A stretch of 64,000 nucleotides of DNA from the NCBI RefSeq assembly GCF_018987265.1, contig NZ_CP076854.1, positions 620,001-684,000 of the forward strand. Reading direction: 5' to 3'. Below the pieces are notes generated by a model. That model saw only the letters and a program-made list of their open reading frames with translations. It ran no database searches and had not been told where the DNA came from. Shown piece after piece: positions 1 through 8,969 of this stretch. This DNA is from Rhizobium sp. WYJ-E13 (GTDB taxonomy: Bacteria; Pseudomonadota; Alphaproteobacteria; Rhizobiales; Rhizobiaceae). The translations under genes were made by a program, and so were the position numbers. Within the stretch, counting starts at the first letter, position 1, and each line of letters begins with the position of its first letter.

Positions 1-82
1 ATTTCAAACCTCCTGTCATGCGCTCAACGGCATGTCACGGCCTAATATAGGTATTCTTTCCGCTCTGTGAAGTTGTGCGTTG

Positions 83-541
83 CTACTGGCAGACGTCGAC
101 CCATTCGGCTCCGGTGATTTCCGCCAGCCGGCCGGTCGAAATACGCACTGCAGAATTGGTCGAACCGGCGGCCGGCACGACTTCCTCGAACTGCTTCAGC
201 GACACATCGCAATAGACAGGCAACTGCGCAGGCAGGCCGAAGGGGCAGACCCCGCCGACCGGATGGCTCGTCACCGCCAGCACTTCCTCGGCATCGAGCA
301 TGCGCCCCTTGCCGCCGAAGGCATCCTTGAACTTCCTGTTGTCGAGACGCGAAGTGCCGCTCGCCACAATCAGCATGGTGCGGTCGCCCACGCGCAGGCA
401 GATCGTCTTGGCGATCTGCGCGGGCTCGACGCCGTGCGCCGCGGCCGCGAGCGCGACGGTCGAAGAGCTTCCGGCCGTTTCGATGATGGCGATGTCGGGA
501 GCGTTGGCGGCGAAGAAGGCGCGGACGGATTCAAGGCTCAT
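83..541 (-). CDS. YbaK/EbsC-type aminoacyl-tRNA deacylase
   Basis: About 152 residues, the usual size for a single-domain YbaK/ProX protein. The family hydrolyses mischarged aminoacyl-tRNA in trans in the cytoplasm. The family-typical segment with a conserved lysine (QIAKTICLRV) and the glycine/proline loop TSHPVGGVCPFGL are present, so the fold and active-site loop look intact. A TTG 30 bases further upstream (571) also opens the frame; I prefer the ATG at 541 because the extra ten residues add nothing conserved, but neither start has a clear ribosome binding site. It stands alone. Which amino acid it edits cannot be told from sequence. Confidence 0.85.
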   Translation of the reverse strand: MSLESVRAFFAANAPDIAIIETAGSSSTVALAAAAHGVEPAQIAKTICLRVGDRTMLIVASGTSRLDNRKFKDAFGGKGRMLDAEEVLAVTSHPVGGVCPFGLPAQLPVYCDVSLKQFEEVVPAAGSTNSAVRISTGRLAEITGAEWVDVCQ

Positions 542-571
542 GGGATGGGATACTTTTGGATGAACGGTCAA

Positions 572-1780
572 TCTGGAGTCGCATGAGAATGCGACGTGGG
601 ATTCATGTATTTGCGGTCCAACTTAATATTTAGATTTCAGAAAATTCAATCGCGTAGTTTCCGAGAGAGCATTTCTGTGCGTCTCGAAAGGCGATCTGGA
701 TTGCTCCCGATGCCTAAGTCATGGATATTGTTGGGGCTACGGCATGCGCGATTGGCGCAGTCGTGCGGCTTCGAATGCCGAGCTGGTCTTCAGCTGCGAG
801 CTCGGGCCGAAGCCCTATGCCATCATTGGGCGAAACGGCAACGATACCACCGATCGGTGGGCGGAGGCGCTACTGCTTCGGCAGATGCTTCGTGATCTCT
901 GGGCCGGGATTTGATGGCCATATCGCATTGGCCGAAAGCCGGCAGGGATGATCTCGTCTTGAAACCATTCCCTGCCGGATATTCCCCTGGCAATTCAGCG
1001 AGGAGTCCGATCTATTCATCGGACAAAGCGAGGTCGCGGCGCAACCAGGATGGGAAGGTGTCGACGCTGTTCACCATGCGACGACGTCTCAACCGGGCAA
1101 CGATTGTTGCGACGAGAATCTCTCTGAAACTGAACCGCGAGCAAAGCTCGCGCATGGATGCCGACAGGCTTTCGCCGGCGCGTTGATTGGTCATGATCAT
1201 CAGCGGTCAGAATTATGAGCCGCCCTTCTTTCAAGCTGAAAGTGCACAGCGACATAGCGCGGACATCACCGCGCCCAAACGCTGCGTGCGAAACGAATGC
1301 CATCTTTGGATGGGGAAGCTTGAAAGATCTCGGATATGATCGAGAATTGAGAGCTTCGAAGGCCTATGCCAAAGAGGCGTTGGACGAAGAAATATCTGCC
1401 ATTGCACGCCTCCATTGTTGAACGGCTCCGGCGCAATTATTAGCCGATTAAGAAAATACAGGCAAGCGCGCGATTTTAAACGATGCGAAGAGCTGACAGC
1501 GTGGTCGTGACGAGGCCATGTCGCGGCTGTCGACGTTGCCTCAGCACCCTTCGATGACGATTTTCACTGGCAACTGGCCCCGTCTTTTGATCGGCAATTG
1601 ACCGCGCCGAGAACATCGTCATAATAATTTTGCACACGTGCTCAATTTTGTCATTCGGCCGTTACGTTCGCCCCCTAGAGCGGGATACGCCACGTTTTCG
1701 TGGGGTTATCGGAACGGCCGTCAACACCAGTGATGACCCGTCAAGAGGCCTCACACTGCTCTTCTGGGGAGATGAAGAAA
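572..1780. other. 1.2 kb region without a confident intact gene
   Basis: Apart from the remnant at 723-914 I see only short frames without family resemblance. A minus-strand frame at 1012-1194 (about 60 residues, arginine-rich centre, ending PSWLRRDLALSDE) and a plus-strand frame at 1215-1421 are possible small proteins, but neither has a clear ribosome binding site. The last 150 bases before 1781 should hold the promoter of the ABC operon. They include GCACACGTGC and two CGGCCGT elements flanking the presumed promoter area, possible but unproven sites for the LacI protein encoded at 7147-8154. Confidence 0.4.
723..914 (+). pseudogene. C-terminal remnant of a sugar isomerase/epimerase-like TIM-barrel protein
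   Basis: One frame reads without interruption for about 60 residues to a TGA at 912-914 and contains ELVFSCELGPKPYAIIG followed by DRWAEALLLRQMLRDLW. This resembles the C-terminus of xylose-isomerase-like TIM-barrel sugar isomerases/epimerases, recognised from memory. There is no start codon with a ribosome binding site, and the upstream sequence does not continue the fold, so this is the tail of a lost gene rather than a small gene. Confidence 0.45.
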
Positions 1781-3127
1781 ATGACTCTTTTGCCGACACT
1801 GAAATCCCTCACCGTCGCAGCCGCCATCCTGGCTTCGACTTCCGCTCTCGCGCTTGCCAAGGACGTTCACATCAGCGTCTGGGCCGGCGGTACCGGCCCG
1901 AACGACGTCTATCGCCTCGACGCCATCGAGATCGCAGCCCAGCAGCTGCAGCGCGAAGCTGCGCTGAAGGGTGAAGACCTGAAAATCACCGTCGAGAAGA
2001 AGCCCTATTCCGCCTGGGAGGATTTCAAGCAGGCGCTGACCCTTGCCGCAGAAGCCAAGACCGCTCCGAACATCGTCGTCAGCGGCCATGAAGACATCGC
2101 GCCCTGGTCGCAGGCGGGTCTCATCGTCCCGATCGAGGACTATGTCGATCTCGACTCCTGGCCGCTCAGCGACATCTATGAAAACCTGATGCAGATCGCC
2201 TCCTATAACGGCGCCGTCTACGGCATTCCGCAGGATGCCGAATCCCGGCCGATGTTCTTCTGGAAGCCCTACATGAAGGCGATCGGCTACAGCGATGCCG
2301 ATCTCGATGCCTTGCCGCAGAGTGTCCAGGACGGCAAATACACGATGAAGAACCTGCTCGAAGACGCCAAAAAGATGCAGGACAAGGGCCTCGTCCAGCC
2401 CGGCTACGGCTTCTATCCGCGCACCAGCAACGGCCCTGACTACTGGCAGTTCTACACGTCCTTCGGCGGCACTATGGAAGAAAACGGCAAGCTTGTCTTC
2501 GACAAGGCGGCGATGACCCGTACCTATCAGTTCTTCGCCGATGCCGTTAAAACCGGCGTTACCAAGAAGAACCATATCGGCATGCCGGGCGACCAGTGGT
2601 GGAAGGAAGTTTCCACGGGCAAGGCCGGCATCTGGGACGCCGGCACCTGGCACTATGCCCGCATGGTCAATCAGGAAGGACTGAAGGACTTCTTCGGCAA
2701 TATCGTCTTCACGCTGATCCCGGCCGGCGAAGGCGGCAAGGCCAACACGCTGACCCACCCGCTCGTCTACCTCCTGACCGCAGGTCACGATCAGGAAGAC
2801 ACCGAGATCGCCGCTCAGCTGGTCAAGATCGCCTCCGAGCCACGCACCAACGCGCTGCATGCGGTCAAATCAGCCCATCTCGGCATCTCCAAGTCGGAAT
2901 CCACCGTCGACTTCTACGCGGCCGACCGCTGGACCCGCGAAGCCACCGAGCGCCTGCTGCCGCATGCCAATGCGATGCCGAACAATTCCGATTTCGGCAA
3001 ATATTGGAACATCATGTGGAAGAACCTCGAAGCATCCTGGACCGGCGCCAAGACCGTAGACGCCGCGGTCAGCGATGCAGAGGGCGAGCTGAAGAGCACG
3101 CTCGGCGACAAGATCGTCATCCGCTAA
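1781..3127 (+). CDS. ABC transporter substrate-binding protein, sugar type (family 1)
   Basis: Periplasmic binding component of an importer whose membrane and ATPase genes follow directly. The N-terminus has a classical Sec signal (short basic start, hydrophobic TVAAAILASTSALALA, cleavage near AKD). The mature part resembles MalE/UgpB-type family 1 binding proteins in length (about 448 residues). An ATG at 1772 is also in frame, but GGGGAG at 1766-1771 touches it; at 1781 the spacing is a normal nine bases. A strong hairpin sits just after the stop codon (3143-3167). The phosphodiesterase and phosphatase downstream suggest a phosphorylated or phosphodiester-linked sugar/polyol as ligand; that is inference. 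Confidence 0.88.
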   Translation: MTLLPTLKSLTVAAAILASTSALALAKDVHISVWAGGTGPNDVYRLDAIEIAAQQLQREAALKGEDLKITVEKKPYSAWEDFKQALTLAAEAKTAPNIVVSGHEDIAPWSQAGLIVPIEDYVDLDSWPLSDIYENLMQIASYNGAVYGIPQDAESRPMFFWKPYMKAIGYSDADLDALPQSVQDGKYTMKNLLEDAKKMQDKGLVQPGYGFYPRTSNGPDYWQFYTSFGGTMEENGKLVFDKAAMTRTYQFFADAVKTGVTKKNHIGMPGDQWWKEVSTGKAGIWDAGTWHYARMVNQEGLKDFFGNIVFTLIPAGEGGKANTLTHPLVYLLTAGHDQEDTEIAAQLVKIASEPRTNALHAVKSAHLGISKSESTVDFYAADRWTREATERLLPHANAMPNNSDFGKYWNIMWKNLEASWTGAKTVDAAVSDAEGELKSTLGDKIVIR

Positions 3128-3142
3128 GATCGAAGCACTCTT

Positions 3143-3167
3143 CCGGGCGGCGGCCACCGCCGCCCGG
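3143..3167 (+). terminator. Perfect 11-bp stem-loop between binding-protein and permease genes
   Basis: CCGGGCGGCGG, loop CCA, CCGCCGCCCGG: an uninterrupted GC stem starting 15 bases after the stop of the binding-protein gene and before the permease gene. There is no U-run, so it is more likely a 3'-end stabiliser or partial attenuator that raises binding-protein mRNA over permease mRNA than a full terminator. This arrangement is common in binding-protein operons. Confidence 0.7.
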
Positions 3168-3190
3168 TCGGTTCGCGATAAGAGGCTTCC

Positions 3191-4492
3191 ATGAAATCGT
3201 CCAGAACGCTCGGACTGGTGATGATCGCGCCTGCGGCGATCATGATTGTCCTGTTCTTCCTGATGCCGGTGGTTCTGACGGCGGTCTTCTCGATGACCAA
3301 CATGACGACCGCGACCGGCATATCAGGCGGTGTCTACCAAATCGCACCCAACTCCCTGATCGCACTGAAATCGGCGATGCCCGACATCGCCGCCGAGATG
3401 GCCAAACCGCGCTACACAATCGACGAGGCGGGCCTCACGGCCGTCGAGGGCCTCGGGATGGCGCCGGGGATTGCTGCGGAATTGCGCGCCAAACATATAG
3501 GCGAGGTTTTCCCGGCACGCCGCGACGTCGAGCGCATGATCAAGGATCTCACCGAGCGACCTTCGACACGCGAGGTCAAGCAGATCTCGGAACAGTTCAA
3601 CCGCTCCGTCCTTAACACCCGCTTCGACAGCAAGGACCAGCTCTTCTCCGCTCTCGATACGCTTGGTTTCAAGCTGACCCCGGAGCAGAAGGAGACCGTG
3701 GCTAAGACCACCTTTACCGGCTGGACCTGGACGACCGACAATTTCTCACGCATGGCCAACTCGCCCGACATGGCGCGCGTGCTTTTCAATACCGGACTTT
3801 ATGTTGCGCTGGTGCTGATGCTCTTCAACGTCGGTTATGCGCTGCTGCTCGCCATCTGGACACATTACATGCCGCCGACGCCAGCCTCGATCTTTCGCGG
3901 CATCTGGCTCCTGCCGCGCATCACGCCTGTCGTCATCTACGTCATGCTGTGGAAGTGGCTCGCCTGGGACAGCGGCTTCATTTCGATCCTGATGGGCAAG
4001 TTCGGCTACCCCCCGAAGAACTACCTGCTCGATACCGCTTATAATGCCTGGTTCTTCGTCGTGCTGATCAACGGCTTTATCGGCGCATCGATGGGCATGC
4101 TGGTGTTCTCGTCGGCGATGAAGGCCATTCCGAAGAGTCAGTTCTATGCGAGCGAGGTCGACGGCGCCTCGCGCTGGCAGCAGATCCGTTACATCATCCT
4201 GCCGCAGATGCGCTGGCCGATCCTCTTCGTCACCTGCTATCAGACCCTGTCGCTGCTTGCCTCCTTCAATGAAATCCTGCTCGCCACCAATGGCGGTCCG
4301 GGCAACGCGACCGAGGTCTGGGCGCTCTCCGCCTATCACACCGCGCTCAGGAACTATGCCGGCAATCTCGAATACGGGCTGGGTGCCGCCATGGCGCTGG
4401 TGCTCGTCGTCATCGGCGTGACGCTGTCGCTTCTCTATCTGCGCGTTTTCAACTACGGCACGCTTGTCGCCAAGCCCCTGATCGAGGATTGA
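3191..4492 (+). CDS. ABC sugar permease with large extra-membrane insertion
   Basis: Inner-membrane permease of the MalF/UgpA kind. The first membrane helix lies at about residues 8-30, and the usual core helices resume near residue 195. The EAA loop (ASEVDGASRWQQIRYIILPQ) near residues 320-340 contacts the ATPase. At 433 residues it is over 100 longer than typical. The extra part, roughly residues 45-170, is a soluble, helix-rich stretch with GLTAVEGLGMAPGIAAELRA, which looks like a helix-hairpin-helix-type fold. By topology it should be periplasmic, as is the long MalF P2 loop. AAGAGG precedes the ATG at good spacing. Confidence 0.88.
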   Translation: MKSSRTLGLVMIAPAAIMIVLFFLMPVVLTAVFSMTNMTTATGISGGVYQIAPNSLIALKSAMPDIAAEMAKPRYTIDEAGLTAVEGLGMAPGIAAELRAKHIGEVFPARRDVERMIKDLTERPSTREVKQISEQFNRSVLNTRFDSKDQLFSALDTLGFKLTPEQKETVAKTTFTGWTWTTDNFSRMANSPDMARVLFNTGLYVALVLMLFNVGYALLLAIWTHYMPPTPASIFRGIWLLPRITPVVIYVMLWKWLAWDSGFISILMGKFGYPPKNYLLDTAYNAWFFVVLINGFIGASMGMLVFSSAMKAIPKSQFYASEVDGASRWQQIRYIILPQMRWPILFVTCYQTLSLLASFNEILLATNGGPGNATEVWALSAYHTALRNYAGNLEYGLGAAMALVLVVIGVTLSLLYLRVFNYGTLVAKPLIED

Positions 4493-4494
4493 CC

Positions 4495-5337
4495 ATGGCC
4501 GAACGCTCGCAGCCCTCGGCAAATTATCGCAGCTGGCCTGTCATAACGGCACTGACCATCGTCAGCCTGCCGCTGCTCCTGATGTATGTCTATCTCTTCC
4601 TCGACACCGTGACGGTGAAGCAGCCGGATGCCTTGCTGCCTTCCGGCCTGACGCTCGATCACTGGCGCTTCCTGTGGCAGACGACGGCGGGCAAGGCGAA
4701 CATCTGGCAGGTGACGTTGAACACGCTGCTGTTTTCGGCCTGCACCACCAGCCTGGTGCTCATCGTCTCGTCGATGGCGGGCTATGTGCTCTCGCGCCTC
4801 AATGTCCCTGCGCGCGGCTTCTTCCTTGCCGGTGTCATGGTGCTGCACGCTTTCCCGTCGGTGACGCTGATCATCGCCATCTTCATCGTGCTGCAGATGA
4901 TCGGTCTCTACAATTCGTTGATCGGCGTGATCCTGGTGAAGGCGGCGATCGATCTGCCGCTCGGTATCTGGTTGATGAAGGGTTTCTACGACACGGTGCC
5001 CTGGGAAATCGAAATGGCCGGCGTCGTCGACGGCGCTTCGCGGTTCCGGGTCTGGCGCAGCCTCGTGCTGCCGCAGGTCAAACCCGGCATCATGGCGCTC
5101 GGCCTGTTCTCTTTCCTTGCCGGCTGGGGCGAGTTCATCCTGCCGCAGGTGCTGGCGCCGGGCAATCAGGTGCAGGTGCTGTCGGTCTATCTCGCCGGCT
5201 TCCTTGCCGACGACAACAACTACGATTTCAACATGTTCAAGGCGGTTGGCCTCTTCTACCTCATTCCGGTGCTGATCGCCTACGCACTCTTCAACAAATA
5301 CCTCATGAACATCTATGGCGGCGGGAGCAAAGGCTGA
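4495..5337 (+). CDS. ABC sugar permease, MalG/UgpE type
   Basis: Second permease of the importer, about 280 residues with six predicted membrane helices and the EAA motif EMAGVVDGASRFRVWRSLVL. A TTG at 4489 overlaps the upstream stop, but the ATG at 4495 has GAGG seven bases upstream and is the better start. Its TGA shares a base with the ATG of the ATPase gene, so translation is coupled. Confidence 0.9.
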   Translation: MAERSQPSANYRSWPVITALTIVSLPLLLMYVYLFLDTVTVKQPDALLPSGLTLDHWRFLWQTTAGKANIWQVTLNTLLFSACTTSLVLIVSSMAGYVLSRLNVPARGFFLAGVMVLHAFPSVTLIIAIFIVLQMIGLYNSLIGVILVKAAIDLPLGIWLMKGFYDTVPWEIEMAGVVDGASRFRVWRSLVLPQVKPGIMALGLFSFLAGWGEFILPQVLAPGNQVQVLSVYLAGFLADDNNYDFNMFKAVGLFYLIPVLIAYALFNKYLMNIYGGGSKG

Positions 5338-6386
5338 TGCGCATCCTCCTCGACAATTTCTCGAAGAGCTTCGGCTCCACCAAGGTCATCGAGAACATGA
5401 CGCTCGAAGTCGGCAGCGGCGAGATGCTAGCGCTGCTCGGCCCCTCGGGCTGCGGCAAATCGACGACGCTGTTTGCCGTCTGCGGCATCCACCGGCCGAC
5501 TGGTGGCCGCATCCTCTTCGGTGATCGCGACGTAACCGACCTGCCGAGCCAAATGCGCAATGTCGGCGTGGTCTTCCAATCCTACGCGCTCTATCCGCAC
5601 ATGACGGTTGCCGAAAACATCGGCTTTCCGCTGAAGGTCAAGGGCGTCAATACCGCCGACATCCGCAAGGAGGTCGAGCGGATTTCCGGCCTCGTACACA
5701 TCGGCAACCTGATGGAACGCCGTCCGGCACAGCTCTCCGGCGGCCAGCAGCAGCGTGTGGCCCTTGCCCGCGCGCTGATCCGCAAACCGGACGTGCTGCT
5801 GCTCGACGAGCCGCTCGCCAACCTCGATGCCAAGCTCCGTCTCGAAATGCGCTCGGAAATTCGCCGCATCCAGCGCGAGACAGGCATCACCGCGATCCTC
5901 GTCACCCATGATCAGGTGGAAGCGATGAGCATGTGCGACCGCATCGCCATCATGAAGGAAGGCGAGATCGTGCAGATCGCCACGCCGTCCGAAATGTATA
6001 GTGATCCACGCACCGCCTTCGTTGCCGGTTTCCTCGGCAATCCGCCGATTACCTTCCTGCGTGGCGTGATGAACGACGGCACTTTTGCCATGCCTGAAAG
6101 CGAGATCCGCGTGCCGGTTTCGGTCCAGGCTGCCGAGGGCACCAAGCTGACGCTCGGCGTGCGCCCTGAACATTTCAATCCGGCCGGCGATATCGCCGTT
6201 ACGGGCAAAGTCACCTTCGCCGAAACGCAGGGTCGCGAGAACCTTTACGACGTACGGCTTGCCGGCGGCTCGCTGCTGCGTTCCATCCAGCCGGTCCGCA
6301 ATGACATCACCGTCGGTGATGAGGTGAGGTGGGCGATCGACAGCAAGGGCGTGTTCGTATTCGACGAAGAAGGTCGGAGGCTCTGA
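5337..6386 (+). CDS. ABC transporter ATP-binding protein, MalK/UgpC type
   Basis: Cytoplasmic ATPase of the importer, 349 residues. Walker [10 protein letters not shown], signature LSGGQQQRV, Walker B VLLLDEP and the switch histidine THDQ are all present, followed by a C-terminal TOBE/OB regulatory domain from about residue 240. The start at 5337 overlaps the upstream stop. The frame extends far upstream, but only as an artefact of high GC. Confidence 0.93.
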   Translation: MRILLDNFSKSFGSTKVIENMTLEVGSGEMLALLGPSGCGKSTTLFAVCGIHRPTGGRILFGDRDVTDLPSQMRNVGVVFQSYALYPHMTVAENIGFPLKVKGVNTADIRKEVERISGLVHIGNLMERRPAQLSGGQQQRVALARALIRKPDVLLLDEPLANLDAKLRLEMRSEIRRIQRETGITAILVTHDQVEAMSMCDRIAIMKEGEIVQIATPSEMYSDPRTAFVAGFLGNPPITFLRGVMNDGTFAMPESEIRVPVSVQAAEGTKLTLGVRPEHFNPAGDIAVTGKVTFAETQGRENLYDVRLAGGSLLRSIQPVRNDITVGDEVRWAIDSKGVFVFDEEGRRL

Positions 6387-6389
6387 GCG

Positions 6390-7163
6390 ATGCGTGACTT
6401 CTCGACTTTCTTCGAACGCTACGGCTGGCCCTCGAACAAAGGATATCTGCCTTTCTGCATCGGCCATCGCGGCGCGAGCGGCCATGAGCGGGAGAATACG
6501 CTCGAAGCCTTCCAGCGCGCTGCCGAACTTGGCGCGGAAATGTGGGAACTCGACACACAGCTGACCAGGGACGGCGTGGTCGTGGTCTCCCACGACGACC
6601 ATCTGGAACGTGTCTTCGGCATCGATCGACGCATTTCCGAGATGACGGCCACCGAACTTGCTGCCCTCGAAGGCGTCGATGTTCCGACCTTCGAGGCGGT
6701 CGCGGCTCTCGGCCGGCGGACCAATACGGGCCTTTACATCGAGCTTAAGGCGCCGGGCACGGGGCTTCTGTGCTGGAAGCAACTTCACGAAAAGAACCAG
6801 CGCTTCGCCTGCCTCGGCTCCTTCGATACGGCACAGGTGCGCGAGCTTCGCGATGCCGGTTGCGACTATCCGCTCTCGGTGTTGATCCGCGTCGGCCACG
6901 ATCCGCATGCGGCGGGTGACGAGGCCGGTGCCAATATCCTGCATCTCTGCTGGGAACGGGCCGGCGAACGGCCGCAGGATCTCGTGAGCGAAGAGCTGAT
7001 GCAGCGGGCATTCGGCGAGGGCCGTGAGATCGTGTTGTGGCATGAGGAGAGGCCGGCCATTCTTTCCGACATCATAAAGCTTCCGGTGCTCGGCATCTGT
7101 ACAGACCTGCCCGATCTAATGCGCCCGGCCGCTGGGGGTGAGAGACATGGCAGACAAGGATAA
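6390..7163 (+). CDS. Glycerophosphodiester phosphodiesterase family protein
   Basis: GDPD-family TIM-barrel enzyme, 257 residues, without signal peptide, so it acts in the cytoplasm on an imported substrate. The N-terminal motif HRGASGHERENT gives the catalytic His-Arg and the Glu-Asn; ELDTQLTRDG then VVVVSHDD give the metal-binding Glu/Asp and second catalytic His. It begins three bases after the ATPase gene and overlaps the LacI gene by 17 bases, so it belongs to the operon. Its product would pass to the phosphatase encoded at 8154. The same pairing of importer, GDPD and IMPase-family phosphatase is known from agrocinopine catabolism (AccF/AccG). Confidence 0.9.
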   Translation: MRDFSTFFERYGWPSNKGYLPFCIGHRGASGHERENTLEAFQRAAELGAEMWELDTQLTRDGVVVVSHDDHLERVFGIDRRISEMTATELAALEGVDVPTFEAVAALGRRTNTGLYIELKAPGTGLLCWKQLHEKNQRFACLGSFDTAQVRELRDAGCDYPLSVLIRVGHDPHAAGDEAGANILHLCWERAGERPQDLVSEELMQRAFGEGREIVLWHEERPAILSDIIKLPVLGICTDLPDLMRPAAGGERHGRQG

Positions 7164-8154
7164 CAAGGGGCCGAGAAAGGTCACCTCCTTCGACGTGGCG
7201 CGTGTGGCAGGCGTCTCGCGTGCCGCCGTTTCGCGCGCCTTCACGCCGGATGCCAGCGTTTCGCCGAAAACGCGCGAAAAGGTCTATCAGGCGGCGAAGG
7301 ATCTCGGCTATCGGGTGAACTATCTCGCCCGCAGCCTGACCAATAAGCGCTCCGATCTCGTCGGCGTTGTCGCCGCCGGTCTCGACAATCCGTTCCGTAC
7401 GCTGCAGATCGAGCATCTGGCACGTGTCCTGCTCGCCCGCAACTTTCGTCCGATCCTGCTGCCGACCTCAAAGGAAGCCGACACCTCGACCGTCATTGGC
7501 CAGTTGCTGCACTATGCCGTCTCGGGCGTCATCGTCACGTCGGATGCACCGCCGACGGAGATCTGCGAGCAATGCGCTGCAGAAGGCGTGCCGATCGTGC
7601 TGATCAACAAGGGCGATGATATTCCCTTCGTCGATCGCATCATCTCCGACGATCGCATGGCCGGGCATCTTGCCGCCACGCATCTCATCGAAAGCGGCGT
7701 CAAGGTGCCGGCGGTCATGGCCGCACCTGCCATCTCTTATACGGCAAGGCGACGCAGCGAAGCCTTTATGATGACCTGCCGTCAACGCGGCCTCGATCCA
7801 CGCATGGTGGAGCTGAAGGTCAATGACTATCGGAACGGTTATGACGCCGCCGCCAGTCTTGCCTTGCTCGGCATCGACGGCCTGTTCTGCGCCAATGACT
7901 ACATGGCTTGCGGCGTTCTCGACCGGATGATGAGGGAGCATGGCCGCGAGGAGCAGCCACCGATCCGCATCATTGGCCATGATGACATTCCCCAGGCAAG
8001 CTGGGCGGCCTACGACCTCACGACCATCCGCCAGCCGTGCGATGTCCAGGCTGAACAAACGGTCAATCTGCTGATGTCCAGGATGGCCGAACCGGATATG
8101 ACCGCCCGCGTCGAATTTACCCCCGTGACGCTGATCAAAAGAAGGACTGCTTGA
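7147..8154 (+). CDS. LacI-family transcriptional regulator
   Basis: N-terminal helix-turn-helix (VTSFDVARVAGVSRAAVSRAF), hinge helix (NYLARSLTNKRS), then a periplasmic-binding-like sugar sensor domain, 335 residues in all. I place the start at the ATG 7147, preceded by GGGGGTGAGAG; a GTG at 7138 is possible. Encoded inside the operon it probably regulates, it should repress transcription near 1600-1780 until the imported ligand or a breakdown product binds. Confidence 0.9.
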   Translation: MADKDNKGPRKVTSFDVARVAGVSRAAVSRAFTPDASVSPKTREKVYQAAKDLGYRVNYLARSLTNKRSDLVGVVAAGLDNPFRTLQIEHLARVLLARNFRPILLPTSKEADTSTVIGQLLHYAVSGVIVTSDAPPTEICEQCAAEGVPIVLINKGDDIPFVDRIISDDRMAGHLAATHLIESGVKVPAVMAAPAISYTARRRSEAFMMTCRQRGLDPRMVELKVNDYRNGYDAAASLALLGIDGLFCANDYMACGVLDRMMREHGREEQPPIRIIGHDDIPQASWAAYDLTTIRQPCDVQAEQTVNLLMSRMAEPDMTARVEFTPVTLIKRRTA

Positions 8155-8969
8155 TGAGTTCCGCATTCGATGCCTCCGATCTGACCGCGCGGGCGGAGGT
8201 CGCAATCGACGTGGCCCGCAACGTTGGACGCGAGGCTGCGCGCTTCAGGCGTGAAGGAAAGCCGGGCGCGCTCAACGTCCAGAATAAGGGATTGCAGGAT
8301 TTCGTCACTATCGCAGACAGGCAGGCAGAGCAGGCGATCCGCGCGGGACTGCTGGCGCGCTTCCCTGAGGATACCTTCATGGGCGAGGAAACCGGCGGTG
8401 AGTCCGGCTCGGCAGGAACCTGGGTCGTCGATCCCATTGACGGGACGACCAATTATATCCGTGGCTTCCGCCACTGGGGTGTTTCCATCGCCTTCGTCGT
8501 CGATGGCAAGGTGGGGATCGGCGTGATCTATGATGCGGCCAATGATCAGGTCTTTTCCGCTATCCGCGGCTGCGGCGCCTTCAAGGAGGGCCAGCCGATC
8601 CACGCCGCCCCGACCACCGATCCCGCCAATGCGATCGTCGTTCTCGGCCATTCGCGCAAGACGAGCTTTGACGACTATGCGGCGCTCTCCAAGCGGCTTT
8701 ACGAACGTGGCATGGACTATCGCCGCATGGGGGCAGCGGCAGTCGATCTCGTGCGTGTGGCGGAAGGTGTTTCCGACCTCTTTTACGAACGGCATCTGAA
8801 TGCCTGGGATATGCTTGCCGGTGCACTGATCGCCGCCGAGGCTGGCGCGAAAGTTGCCATTCCATCAGTCGATAGACTGCTGAAAGATGGCGGCCCGATC
8901 ATCGCCCATTCGCCGGGATTGGCAGAGGAATTCGCTTTCCTCGTCGAGTTCGAGGGATTGGCGGGCTGA
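8154..8969 (+). CDS. Inositol-monophosphatase-family phosphatase
   Basis: Mg-dependent phosphomonoesterase of the IMPase/SuhB/CysQ superfamily, 271 residues. GEETGG (about residue 77), VVDPIDGTTNY (about 92) and the C-terminal NAWDMLAGALIAAEAGA are the metal-binding motifs, all intact. The ATG at 8154 overlaps the LacI stop (TGATG) and has GAAGGA seven bases upstream. As last gene of the operon it is a natural partner of the GDPD, removing the phosphate left after phosphodiester cleavage. Substrate (inositol phosphate or a sugar phosphate) is open. Confidence 0.9.
   Translation: MSSAFDASDLTARAEVAIDVARNVGREAARFRREGKPGALNVQNKGLQDFVTIADRQAEQAIRAGLLARFPEDTFMGEETGGESGSAGTWVVDPIDGTTNYIRGFRHWGVSIAFVVDGKVGIGVIYDAANDQVFSAIRGCGAFKEGQPIHAAPTTDPANAIVVLGHSRKTSFDDYAALSKRLYERGMDYRRMGAAAVDLVRVAEGVSDLFYERHLNAWDMLAGALIAAEAGAKVAIPSVDRLLKDGGPIIAHSPGLAEEFAFLVEFEGLAG

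Noticed and set aside
1645..1670. CACGTG element as a LacI operator
   Set aside because: The symmetry does not extend beyond six bases, so it is mentioned only as a possibility in the region entry.
1751..2860. Minus-strand open frame of 369 codons
   Set aside because: It lies wholly opposite a clear binding-protein gene and has no motif; it is a GC-driven mirror frame.
5427..7043. Minus-strand open frame of 538 codons
   Set aside because: Opposite the ABC ATPase and GDPD genes, both with full catalytic motifs on the plus strand.
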